Under the pieces are notes generated by a model that was not told the origin of the DNA, did no database searches, and was given only the letters and a program-made list of their open reading frames with translations. Positions 9,001 to 18,065 of a stretch of 41,207 bases of DNA are shown here, in pieces. Each line of letters begins with the position of its first letter. Position 1 is the first letter of the stretch. The position numbers and the translations under genes are program-made. Source of the stretch: Lentisphaeria bacterium (GTDB lineage: Bacteria > Verrucomicrobiota > Lentisphaeria > Victivallales > Victivallaceae); the NCBI GenBank assembly GCA_017502435.1, contig JAFVUZ010000198.1:1-41207 (forward strand), given 5' to 3'.

Positions 9001-12000
9001 CCCGCCATTCGGATTGCTGACTGCAGGTTCAGGAATATCTGCGACCAGAGAATATGCTCCGTACAAACCGTTTTTGGGAGTATCAACGGTCAGAGTATAT
9101 TGACCTGCCGCTAACTGTGAAAGTGAAATCTGATAACCATTGCCTGAAGTTACCGGATTGCCGTTTTCATCAATAATCTGCCATGCCAATCCATGCCGGA
9201 GCCAGACACTGTCATTATCCTCAAATCTTATCTGACCGCCGGACGCTCCGTCATGAATTGTAAATACAAAAGTATCCTGACGGTCGGCATTGCGTGAATT
9301 TTTGCTGACAGTCAGATCACTTATTGTCATTTTGCCGTTAAGTTCAATCGGTTCAGAACCTTCATAGCGGTCTGCAGCGACTTCTGCCGGCAGAATTTTC
9401 CATGAAAGAGTATAATTGTTGCTGACGCTGCTGTTTGCCCCCTGAACTTTGATATAATAATTTCCGGCGCTCAATCCTGAAAGAGAAATACCTTCTGTAT
9501 TTTTTGAAGTTGCACTTCTTTTAATTTCATTGCCTTTGGAATCCAGCAGATACAAATCGAGGTCGCCATTGGCGGCAATACTGTCAATTTTGATATAATC
9601 TCCGGATGCAGACGGATGCTCAAGTGAAATTTTGAAATAATCAACATCGGCACCGTTTTCAAGATCAATGGTCAACTGATATGAACCTTCAACTGCAGCG
9701 CCGATATTTATGACTGAAGCACTTTCGAGGGAATCATTTTCCTCAAACTGGTCTTCAGCAATACCGTTGACTTTGGTATAGGATAAATCATAAGAATTCA
9801 ACGAACCGTTTATGCCGCTGATGCAGATATAATAATCACCTTTGGTCAATCCCTCAAGCGAAATAACTCCGGATTCATCGGAACTGCGGATAACTGCAGT
9901 TGAACCGACACGGCAGAGTGATAAACCAAGCTGACCTTCAGAATGATCGTAACTCAAACTGATATTATCACCGGCTGTACCTCTTGTCTTCATTGAAAAA
10001 CTGAAATGATCCAAGTCTCCGGCAGTGCTTATCACGCCGTCTTCAAATGTTTTTGTTCCGTCAAGTGTTCCGAGAGAATATGCTGTTTGAACTGTATCAT
10101 TATTTTCATACGGATCAGCGGCAAATACACGGAATGTCTCAACTCCGGACCATGGGCTGTAATTACCAGCAGCATCATATGCTGCAATCTGATAATAATA
10201 TCTGCCGGGAGCAAGATTTGTCAAAGTCTTGCTGTCAGTATTTACTGTTATTGTGGAATAAGTCATAGTTCCGGCATTACGGTAACGGATGGAATAACCG
10301 GCAGTCTTTACATTATCAGCGGCGGGGTCCCAATCCAGCAGCGCATCTCTGCCGTTCACTGAAACAGTCAGATTCTGCGGGATCTCAGGCGGAGTAATAT
10401 CATCGACATAAACTTTACGAATTTCACTGGCACTTGAATTACCGGCACGGTCAAAAACTATCACGCGGTAATACATATCCTGCCCCGCCTGTTCAGGAGC
10501 AAGAGAAAATGAAATCCCCTGCTTCGGAGCAGACTCCACATCATCAGCATTGAAGGCATATTGAATCTGTATCGTCAAATCCTCAAATGCGTCAATATTG
10601 TCACTTGCATTGATATATTTGAGGACATAATCATAACTGTCAACAGTGACTTTTTCCAAGTTCCAATCATGAATGACCGGAGCTGTAACATCATTCATTT
10701 TCACTGTAATATCAGAAGTTGAAACCTGATTGCCTTCAAAATCAACAGCAGTTATGGAATAGGTGAATGTCGAACCATTCATACTGCTAACATCAAAAAC
10801 ATCACTGACTCTGCTGCTTGCAGAATTTGCAGTGAAACTCTGACTGTAAATCTGATTGCCGTTTATATTGAGAATATATCCGCTGATTCTGAAATTATCG
10901 AAAACCGACCATGATATTTCATAGGTCTGCTGATCAAAAGTATGATAAATGAAAACAGGTGCAGTAATATCCTTTACCGTGAAACTTCCGATTTGACTTT
11001 CGGCACTGAGTCCTGCTTCATCGGTCACTTCGACCTGATAATACCATGTCTGGGCAGCATTATTTTCTGCAAGCTGGAAATTCATACTGTCCTGCCATTT
11101 TGCAGAGACTATTTTATCTGCAGAATCTGCATAACGGACTCTGTATTTCAGTTTTTCCGCTGCAGTCTGATTATCAGAACCTGACGGATGGACAACAAAA
11201 TCATAGGTTCCGCTCAACTGTTCAACAGACATCTGTCCGGGAACAGGTTTTTCGGTATCTTTGACAAATGACTCTTCAACAATGGTGATGGTAACTTTTT
11301 TTGAAGTATTATTGCTGTAATCAATTTCCTGTACGGCACCGAAAAGTATATTGGCATTAACAACAAAAGTATGAGTGCCAATACCAAGTTCAGAAGCATT
11401 TATTGTAAAATTATCATATACAACTGAATTTCCTGCGACAGGTGCAGTCGATCTTAAACACCACATCGTGTCATTGATTGAGACAGTTGATGTAGTTGTT
11501 TCTGTAATGTCAATTGCTTCAATATTGCTGACCGCAAAGGAGAAATTAATAGTTTCATTAAGTTTGTAAACGGCTTTATCAGTACCGATATTGGAAACGA
11601 TCAGGTCGCCGCCGCCGACTTCAATTTGAGCAGTTGCAGAATTGTTATTATCGGAAACTTCCGTGATTTTGTTCTCATAATCGACAACAACAGTTATGTC
11701 ATTTATGCCATTCTGCAATGTTCCTGGAGCAATGTAATAACCGTATTCATTCCCCAATACGGGAACAAAAACATCCATTGTATCCAGCAACTGCTGTCCG
11801 TTGAAAATATGAACTTTCGTCGCTCCGTAAAAATCAGCACCGATATTTTTCACCGAAAAATATATTGAAACATCATCTTCAGGAGTTACTGCGGTCTCAC
11901 GTTCCAGCACGATCCCACCCGGCATATAAGGGCCTTGCAAACCGGAAGTACATTTCCCTTTTTTGACTGTCAGTGAACCGATTACCAGATCGCAATATTC

Positions 12001-15000
12001 TTCACTTTCTACAGAGATGGAATATTTGTATTCATTATTGATTTCATTGGATTCAGTGACTGCGTCATTGGAGTCAACTTTGATTACAAGATCATGAGTC
12101 CCGGTTGCCAGCTGATACGGATCGATCGGCACTTCAATATAACTCGGAGTCTTCTGTCCCGCCTCAATCGACGGAATGGCAAAAGTTGCCAGAACCAGCC
12201 CTGCACAAGTTACAGTTCCCTGGCACGGACCGGATGCAGTATTGCTGATATTATCAATATTGATATGCACAAAGAATTTATCATCGACCTGCACACTGCC
12301 GGTCTGTTTGCCATCGCAAGTCACCCAGACCGCTGTCGGCAGAATATCTGTCAACCCTTCCGCCGTATATTGTGTACTTAAAACATTGCTGCGGTTGCCG
12401 CGGGGATCAAATGCAATTACACTGATGTCAAAATCATGGATACTGCCGATGATATTATAGGTCCATTCTGAAGTATTTACGATAAAAGTTTCACCGTTTA
12501 CGGTCACTTCATATCCTGCAACTTTGACATTATCCGAAGCATCCTGCCAGTCAATGAGCAATTTATTATCTGAAATATTGACATCAATTTCTCCGGTCAA
12601 AACGGGGTCGGTATTATCGATTACCTGTTTTTTGCCAATGGGAGTTTTGCTGATATTACCGCTTTCATCCTCAACCCATATACGGTAATAAATATATTTT
12701 TCGGCATAATCAGGAGTAAGAGAGAATGTCAATCCCGGAGTTTTGCCGCTACCGGCTTCCAGTTCATATTCATTCAGCGAATAAGCAATGTAATATTTCA
12801 AATCCTCTGCTCCGGTAATATTGTCCTGTGCCTGAATCACACCGGTAAATCCATAGCCGCCGTCCTGAATCAGATCATAGGAGAAATATGCCGGAGGATA
12901 AAGATCCGGTACATATTGGCTGATACTCAGCAGCAGACGTCCGGAATTGTCAACTGCAAGTTCATACTGCGAACTGTTGACAGTAATTGTTGTGCCAACT
13001 GATATTTGTGAATAAAATACCGACGGCGTGCTTAAAGTAAGTGTCGTATTGAAAGCCGCCGCTCCATGAGCCAGCACATAAGTTCCATACTGCTGATTTT
13101 CATTTAACGTAACTGTATATGACGGAGTTCCTTTGACCAGGGCAATATTGTTGATAATATAATCGTCTGACGGAGTGCGTGCAGTCAAATCAAAATTGAT
13201 TTCACTGCCCTGTTCAGCATTGACTTCTGCATCATTATCAATATAAAGAGTCCCTGTATGCAAAGAACCATCCTTGAGATTGAGTTCTCCTCCCTCAAGA
13301 CGGGTATTCGACGCTCTGCCGGCTTTAAAAACCTTCATTATACCGTTATCATAAATCACAGTATTATCTGCGGCACCGCCGCAAACTCTGTATTCTCCGC
13401 CGCGAACATTCATAATATCGCTGACTGCCCCGTTTGAAACATTCACCAGACCGTCATACATTTCTGTATATTCCATGCCGGCGTTTTTGGAAACGTGAAT
13501 TTCTCCGCCATACATATTGGTATTTTCAGCAATACCGCCTGCAGAAATATAAACCAAACCGTCCTGCTGTATTTCCGTATCCTGCATCAAACCGCCGGAG
13601 ATAAAAACCATACCGTTTACTGCAGCCTTATCCAGTGTTCCGTTGCCGTAAACATAAACACAGCCGTCATATTCCACAGTGCCGTTACGGTCAACGCCGC
13701 CGGCTGAAATATAAAGATTTCCGGCATTAAGCACGGTATTTGAAGCAATACCGCCCTCTGAGATATGCATATCGCCTCCGTTTATTTCCGTATCTTTTGC
13801 CAAACCGTCTTTGAAAATACGGATTTCGGTATCAGCGTCAGCAGTTGTTTCGGAAGCAATTCCGTCATGGTGAATATGCATTATATCATCACCCCAGGCG
13901 GTCAAATCTTTGTTAAGCATTATCTGAGACATGGAGGTCAACTGATTATTGCTGAAAGTCTCAACTGCCTGTGAGAAACATTTATCAGGCGTGATCTCCG
14001 TCCAGTTCTGATAAGTAACTGAAACAAAAAGAGATGTACCGATGTCAACAAGTGCATACTCGGCATTCCGGTAACTGATTTTCTGCCCTGCATTCAAGGT
14101 TCCGTAAACAATATCGCCGCATTTTACAGTAAATGAACGGTCAAAACCATCTGCATTCAATGCAAGTTTATAAGTTCCTTCCACCTGATTTTCTGCTACA
14201 TTTACAGTGAAACTTTTGGCATTTTTCAATGCCTGAAGTCCAACGAATATATAATCATCACTGACAGAACGTTCATCAAGAGCAATCACAATATCCGCTC
14301 CTGAAGCATCGATATTACTGACTTTTTCCGTATTTACCGTAACATTGCCGCCGTAAATATGAGTTCCGGTAAATATTGCTCCGCCAGAAACAGTCATTTG
14401 ACCATTTCTATGGAGAGTAAATTCATTCAATGTGCCGCAGCTGTCAACATCAATTTTACCATTATTGACTGTTGTTGAATTGGCAACACCTGCGGAACTG
14501 ACATACATTCCGCCATTATTTATAACTGTATTTGAATTGGCAACACCGTAACTTTCAACACAAAACCAACCGCCGTCAACGACTGTTCTGTAAGCAATTC
14601 CACTGGAATTAACTCTGAATCCGCCGTTTTCCAATACAGTATCATAGGCAACTCCGCCGCTGTAAACCAGCAGCGTAGCACGATTAAATATAGTAGTTTT
14701 ACTGACAATACCTCCGTTTGATACACAAATCACATTAGGTTGAGTAGCATAAATATTACCGTTTTCAAACAGGGACACCCATTGTCCTGCTATTGCCAGA
14801 TTTGAACCGACACCGTTTTCCAATTTAAAAGTTCCCTTGACATTGGTTCCGGACAGAAAAGTCTCATCATCTCCGCCATAAATACTGACGGTAAATCCGC
14901 CTCCGGCATGAACAGTAACTCCGCTGGCATACGCTCCGGATGAATAATAAACCTTACCGTTTGACTCAATAACAGTATTCAATGCAGTACCGCCTGAATA

Positions 15001-17724
15001 TACATATTGTACGGCAGTCATTCCGACTACGGTATCGATTGCACTGCCGGAAGAATAAACAGCTTGCATACCGGCAGTCCAGTGTTTCTTCGGTTCTCCG
15101 GGAATACTGCTCAAAACCGTACCGCTGGCAATTCCGCCGGAAGATACAAACTCTCCCCCGCCGGAAACAAAAGAATTACTGGTTATACCGCCGCTGCTGA
15201 TATATATGTATGTTTTGCTGTCAGCAAAAGTATTTTTGGCAATACCGCCCTTGGAAACGTGCATTGAATTATTTCCTGCAGCATTCAAGACTTCGCCGGT
15301 CATAACATCTGCTTGTTTTTTCAATTCGTCATCATCATAAACTTTCACTTTATTGCCGGTATTTGAAGCTGCTTTGACCGAAAGATAGAGAATTGAATTA
15401 TTTACAACAAGCGAATAATCATACTTGCCTACAGTAACACTGTTCTGCCCGACCGCCAGATTTACATTGCCGATTGTTATTGTACGATTGAAATTTGCGG
15501 CATTACCGGCAAGTTTATACATTCCGAGAGCCTGATTTTCAGCAACAGTGATTGAAAAACTGCGTGCATCAAGAAAACTGATATTATTTACAATATATGA
15601 ATCAGTTACAGAACGGCAGCTCAAATCAAAAACAACATCCGCCGCTTGGGCATCGAGTGCTCCTTTCAATGTAACAGTACCGCCAAGAATGATATCTCCG
15701 CTGAATACTGATTTACCATCGGCCTCCACCACACCGCCGGAATGAACGGTCAGATTTACGGCATGACCGTATCCGAAAATAAATTCATCAAGCTGCAGTT
15801 GTTCAGCATACTCCGGATTTTCACCCCATGTTGCATTAAACTCCATCGTTTCATAAAGTCTCAGATAACCGCCTGAATTTACAATAACATTGCTTGCCGC
15901 AGCTTCTGCAGTAATATACATTTCACCGCTGCTGTGAATAACAACGTCACTTGCATTGCCGCCGACAAAATTAAAATACGCTCCGTCATCACAATACTGA
16001 CTGCCGAACATATTTACAACACCGCCGCTGCTGACAGCAACATTTTCTGCAATACCGTCCCGGTGAATATGCATTTCATCTTCACCGCCGCCGACAAGAG
16101 TTTTGTCCGTCATCTTCACAGCGGAGGAAACCATATTGCCGTCAACAAAAGTCTCAACATAATACTGTTTACAGCCAATGATCGGATTGTACTTGCTTAT
16201 TGTCAGAGCAAGCTGCATATTCTGACTGTCAAGGACATAAATATAATCTCCGTAAATCAAACCGCTGCTGTCGGCAACACCATAGATATCTTCAGCATCT
16301 CTGACTGTAATTGAAGTCAACACCTCTTTTCTGCTGTCCACATCAAAATTGCCGGATGCAAGTTTGTAAGTTCCCTCCTGCATATCAGGCGTAACAAGCA
16401 CACTGTAACTTATCTCTCCACGCAAAGCACTCAGATCGTCAACAATATAGGAATCTGCTGCTTCACGTTCAGTTATATCAAACGTAACATCACCATAAAC
16501 TGAAGTGGAGCCTTCTAAAGTAACTGTTCCGCCGAAAACAATATCATTATTCAGTACTGACCCTGCAGCAACAGAAAAATTTGCACCTGATTTGATTTCA
16601 GCATTATAAACAGTTCCGGGCAAAGCCCAGAATTCAGGTTCATCGTACCAGTCGCCGACTTCACCCATTTCCGCCCATGTCATATTGAGTTCAAAAAGAT
16701 AATCCGTCTCTGCTTTACCGCCGGAGGAAACAACCAAATCAAGAGCAGAACCGCCGATTGTCAGACTGCCGCCTTCCAATACAGTTACCCCTCTTCCTGC
16801 ACCTTGACCGCCGTAATAATAACCGTCAATGTTTTCCACTTCGCCGCGGATGTCCATAAAACCGCCATTGGAAATACAAACATCATAAATAACTGTACCG
16901 TAATGAGCAATTACTTCTCCTCCGGCTTTTACCTGTACTTCTTCTGCCGAACCGCCTTTGGAAATATTCATAATGCCGTTTGAAACAACAATGTTACTGG
17001 CGGTACCATCATCTTCAATTTTCAATGAACCGCCGTTCACAATTGCCTCATTTGCAGCACCTCCGGAAAAAACTCTTACAGAACCGTATTGTCCGACTGT
17101 TCCTGCAAAAGTATTGTAATGATAATAATCAGGATCGTCACTGTCGTAATCCACATAATCTTCTGCATACTCATCATAGTAAATACCAACATTTTCAAAA
17201 TCTTTCACTATTCCATCGAATGTGCGGTTGAAATAGTAATAAGTAGCGGCATATTTATCCAGTCCCTCTCCGTTGTGGGAGAGAATGCCGAGAAGGTGTT
17301 CGGTTTCGTGGGAAACAGTGTTGATGATGAACTCATCAGACGATGCAGAATCAAGCATTACAAATGCTTTATCAGTTTTATTTTTGTTGCCTTCATCAAT
17401 ATTTTCTGCAAGTCCGATATAATTGCCATATTCGTCAAATGCAGATGTTATACCGACATAAATCGTTGAGTATTCGGTACTTTCAGGAATTTCAGTTACA
17501 AATCTGACATTCAATGACGCATATTTTTTATTCAACGCTGAAACGATTTTTTCAATACGCTCCGTCCCGAGCCCTGAATCTGCGACTTCAACATCATTGA
17601 CTGTCAGTATTTCACCGTTATAATCCGTCAATTCTCCGTCAAAATCCAAATAAACAACCTGTTCAAGTGCTGTTATCTGCAGCACATACTGCATTCCTCC
17701 GTCTGCAATCATCTGCTGTTTCAT
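6076..17724 (-). CDS. Giant modular secreted protein with metalloprotease-like, AIDA-like, CARDB, FN3, PPC, clostripain (C11) and RTX domains
   Basis: This 3882-aa protein is probably secreted or surface-bound. Rough domain order: residues 10-200, a metalloprotease-like domain with H139-E140-x-x-H143, G146 and H150; 205-1600, four blocks of AIDA-like strand-loop-strand repeats (Ser/Gly-Gly-x-Ala units about every 15-20 residues), each followed by a DxYI...GTYKLA module (about 421-512, 705-788, 1155-1240, 1518-1605); 1606-1790, FN3-like; 1790-2155, three CARDB-like modules; 2155-2535, further FN3-like domains; 2535-2900, PPC-like domains; 2922-3300, clostripain family C11 with H3037 (LGHG) and C3077 (ESCC); 3720-3808, RTX GGxGxDxxx repeats. 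No N-terminal signal peptide is seen. The C-terminal RTX block suggests type I secretion, but no ABC exporter is in the window. The ATG at 17724 has AAGGA 9 bases upstream. Domain identities are family knowledge; the overall role (adhesion, proteolysis or both) is inference. Confidence 0.85.
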   Translation of the reverse strand: MKQQMIADGGMQYVLQITALEQVVYLDFDGELTDYNGEILTVNDVEVADSGLGTERIEKIVSALNKKYASLNVRFVTEIPESTEYSTIYVGITSAFDEYGNYIGLAENIDEGNKNKTDKAFVMLDSASSDEFIINTVSHETEHLLGILSHNGEGLDKYAATYYYFNRTFDGIVKDFENVGIYYDEYAEDYVDYDSDDPDYYHYNTFAGTVGQYGSVRVFSGGAANEAIVNGGSLKIEDDGTASNIVVSNGIMNISKGGSAEEVQVKAGGEVIAHYGTVIYDVCISNGGFMDIRGEVENIDGYYYGGQGAGRGVTVLEGGSLTIGGSALDLVVSSGGKAETDYLFELNMTWAEMGEVGDWYDEPEFWALPGTVYNAEIKSGANFSVAAGSVLNNDIVFGGTVTLEGSTSVYGDVTFDITEREAADSYIVDDLSALRGEISYSVLVTPDMQEGTYKLASGNFDVDSRKEVLTSITVRDAEDIYGVADSSGLIYGDYIYVLDSQNMQLALTISKYNPIIGCKQYYVETFVDGNMVSSAVKMTDKTLVGGGEDEMHIHRDGIAENVAVSSGGVVNMFGSQYCDDGAYFNFVGGNASDVVIHSSGEMYITAEAAASNVIVNSGGYLRLYETMEFNATWGENPEYAEQLQLDEFIFGYGHAVNLTVHSGGVVEADGKSVFSGDIILGGTVTLKGALDAQAADVVFDLSCRSVTDSYIVNNISFLDARSFSITVAENQALGMYKLAGNAANFNRTITIGNVNLAVGQNSVTVGKYDYSLVVNNSILYLSVKAASNTGNKVKVYDDDELKKQADVMTGEVLNAAGNNSMHVSKGGIAKNTFADSKTYIYISSGGITSNSFVSGGGEFVSSGGIASGTVLSSIPGEPKKHWTAGMQAVYSSGSAIDTVVGMTAVQYVYSGGTALNTVIESNGKVYYSSGAYASGVTVHAGGGFTVSIYGGDDETFLSGTNVKGTFKLENGVGSNLAIAGQWVSLFENGNIYATQPNVICVSNGGIVSKTTIFNRATLLVYSGGVAYDTVLENGGFRVNSSGIAYRTVVDGGWFCVESYGVANSNTVINNGGMYVSSAGVANSTTVNNGKIDVDSCGTLNEFTLHRNGQMTVSGGAIFTGTHIYGGNVTVNTEKVSNIDASGADIVIALDERSVSDDYIFVGLQALKNAKSFTVNVAENQVEGTYKLALNADGFDRSFTVKCGDIVYGTLNAGQKISYRNAEYALVDIGTSLFVSVTYQNWTEITPDKCFSQAVETFSNNQLTSMSQIMLNKDLTAWGDDIMHIHHDGIASETTADADTEIRIFKDGLAKDTEINGGDMHISEGGIASNTVLNAGNLYISAGGVDRNGTVEYDGCVYVYGNGTLDKAAVNGMVFISGGLMQDTEIQQDGLVYISAGGIAENTNMYGGEIHVSKNAGMEYTEMYDGLVNVSNGAVSDIMNVRGGEYRVCGGAADNTVIYDNGIMKVFKAGRASNTRLEGGELNLKDGSLHTGTLYIDNDAEVNAEQGSEINFDLTARTPSDDYIINNIALVKGTPSYTVTLNENQQYGTYVLAHGAAAFNTTLTLSTPSVFYSQISVGTTITVNSSQYELAVDNSGRLLLSISQYVPDLYPPAYFSYDLIQDGGYGFTGVIQAQDNITGAEDLKYYIAYSLNEYELEAGSGKTPGLTFSLTPDYAEKYIYYRIWVEDESGNISKTPIGKKQVIDNTDPVLTGEIDVNISDNKLLIDWQDASDNVKVAGYEVTVNGETFIVNTSEWTYNIIGSIHDFDISVIAFDPRGNRSNVLSTQYTAEGLTDILPTAVWVTCDGKQTGSVQVDDKFFVHINIDNISNTASGPCQGTVTCAGLVLATFAIPSIEAGQKTPSYIEVPIDPYQLATGTHDLVIKVDSNDAVTESNEINNEYKYSISVESEEYCDLVIGSLTVKKGKCTSGLQGPYMPGGIVLERETAVTPEDDVSIYFSVKNIGADFYGATKVHIFNGQQLLDTMDVFVPVLGNEYGYYIAPGTLQNGINDITVVVDYENKITEVSDNNNSATAQIEVGGGDLIVSNIGTDKAVYKLNETINFSFAVSNIEAIDITETTTSTVSINDTMWCLRSTAPVAGNSVVYDNFTINASELGIGTHTFVVNANILFGAVQEIDYSNNTSKKVTITIVEESFVKDTEKPVPGQMSVEQLSGTYDFVVHPSGSDNQTAAEKLKYRVRYADSADKIVSAKWQDSMNFQLAENNAAQTWYYQVEVTDEAGLSAESQIGSFTVKDITAPVFIYHTFDQQTYEISWSVFDNFRISGYILNINGNQIYSQSFTANSASSRVSDVFDVSSMNGSTFTYSITAVDFEGNQVSTSDITVKMNDVTAPVIHDWNLEKVTVDSYDYVLKYINASDNIDAFEDLTIQIQYAFNADDVESAPKQGISFSLAPEQAGQDMYYRVIVFDRAGNSSASEIRKVYVDDITPPEIPQNLTVSVNGRDALLDWDPAADNVKTAGYSIRYRNAGTMTYSTITVNTDSKTLTNLAPGRYYYQIAAYDAAGNYSPWSGVETFRVFAADPYENNDTVQTAYSLGTLDGTKTFEDGVISTAGDLDHFSFSMKTRGTAGDNISLSYDHSEGQLGLSLCRVGSTAVIRSSDESGVISLEGLTKGDYYICISGINGSLNSYDLSYTKVNGIAEDQFEENDSLESASVINIGAAVEGSYQLTIDLENGADVDYFKISLEHPSASGDYIKIDSIAANGDLDLYLLDSKGNEIKRSATSKNTEGISLSGLSAGNYYIKVQGANSSVSNNYTLSWKILPAEVAADRYEGSEPIELNGKMTISDLTVSKNSRNADRQDTFVFTIHDGASGGQIRFEDNDSVWLRHGLAWQIIDENGNPVTSGNGYQISLSQLAAGQYTLTVDTPKNGLYGAYSLVADIPEPAVSNPNGGQGGNQSGSASEKKKAKNAVLMYIGADNNAHNFAMSDLKQFASGYHNDSVDIYVLADRSSDPEYQNYMYRGYENWSDTRVGKMDHNEFIVNDWLSWGELDTGNIETLKKFIDWGMAQTDAEQYTLIILGHGNAAGNVSTDDTSDSFMKISEISSLLKTYDNIPVVMFESCCFGSDKVITEMAGACEYLIASEAVFYSGYNTINWWYFAELLKADMSAEEIANLFIDAANPDLYVNHRSEWMRYEDHTLAAYNVGEYVLADALNEFGAHTEEFENADWRSMAIAFKNAVNYASIYSSVNLYVSDLGQILYNLLDMNISNDLEDAINDLLADISDIVIAQKSVPAYYGSCFSVFNPITSDEEAMEIYVNQKIPHENFDEWIDFLEKLASQKVFAENIARAATFSMSLVCDDTIIAENLGIFSGSGISFDGLNVIGSSWYTVTVDGTVGENDRIICTAAAENAVLDAVLYDENMNVLWQGDAAEIILSGNIPENGEYIIQVSANIETAIDVAFEADWTSGTDRFDYAGSTANMPDVNGNSCIEKATELACGIYTGLASYAGDSDYYSFLETQSDVLQIKVNGRNLILKEYDADGKLLQTVENRSSDSCIISVEAGSFLAVEGIYSLSEGVSSYSMDIMPAPEKLELQSSANRISWDKTAELDKITVELSIDDFNSVLKFTTGDSGADIFGYSGKIDWRLAGYNSDKNFGEDTLYADSDNANPIKYVSETNNFKDVFFASGNKQWGNYFCADYVGAVMLEEKVMLKGKNRIEDVFAGSEDANILVMTDDKNGDALFVDDVFSAFGEQSRLSSIDEIRAGAGDDIIDMTSQKFEYTGGGMKIYGGLGDDVIWVNNGSNVIFGDAGNDRIIGGGDDDIIVGGSGNDSMHGGGGNDKLVFGGDFGNDIVEQLTNGKVTLYFDAAEEEVKIDGRTYSVGENSVTLQGDFDVEVFYGTDKTLASIGAYDDFASEKIFEDKVLIA

Positions 17725-17772
17725 TTTTCAATATCCTTATAATAGACACATATGAAATTTTATTTTACAAGG

Positions 17773-17801
17773 AATATATACTTATAAAAATGAAATTGCA
17801 A
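17773..17801 (-). promoter_or_regulatory. Promoter of the giant secreted-protein gene
   Basis: On the minus strand TTGCAA (17801-17796) is followed by a 17-base spacer and TATATT (17778-17773). Transcription would start near 17766, giving a leader of about 42 bases with AAGGA before the ATG at 17724. Spacing is optimal, and the element lies downstream of the terminator of the polysaccharide operon, consistent with separate transcription. Confidence 0.5.
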
Positions 17802-17866
17802 GCAAAATGAAAAAAAATTTATATTTTTTATAATTGGCTCTTTACTGAAAATTGACTGATAATATG

Positions 17867-17900
17867 AAAAAACTGAGTGGATTCGGGAGGCGATCCACCC
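17867..17900 (-). terminator. Rho-independent terminator of the polysaccharide operon
   Basis: On the minus strand 17900-17893 pairs with 17882-17875 (eight positions including one G-T wobble, core GTGGAT/ATCCAC) around a 10-base loop, and is followed two bases later by six Ts (17872-17867). This is a clear intrinsic terminator about 165 bases past the last stop codon of the operon. Confidence 0.65.
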
Positions 17901-18065
17901 GCTTTTATATAGGGAGGAGCAATCGAACATTCCGCCGAAAAAATAGCTAAATACTACACAGCCGCCGACACTCACGCACCAGCGTCACAAAATGAGGAAT
18001 GGACATCTCCTTGCAGGGGGTACAGGGAAGTGCAAGCAGCTCCCCACTTGCAACAAAGTACAACT
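17901..18065 (-). other. GC-richer 3' untranslated segment of the polysaccharide operon
   Basis: This lies between the last stop codon and the terminator. It is GC-richer than its surroundings and holds a 6-bp stem TGCAAG/CTTGCA (18031-18036 with 18047-18052) that competes with an overlapping AAGTG/CACTT stem. A possible 19-codon reading frame begins at an ATG near 18005, but the AGGAG directly abuts the ATG, so translation is doubtful. No known RNA family is recognised. Confidence 0.35.

Noticed and set aside
17760..17975. 71-codon minus-strand open frame downstream of the polysaccharide operon
   Set aside because: It spans the terminator hairpin and the promoter of the giant gene, has no good ribosome site and an AT-driven C-terminal half rich in Phe/Tyr/Lys.
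18000..18065. Frameshift or insertion truncating the mannose-1-phosphate guanylyltransferase
   Set aside because: The protein ends slightly early, but no continuation of the family C-terminus was seen in the other frames downstream, and the length is still within the family range.
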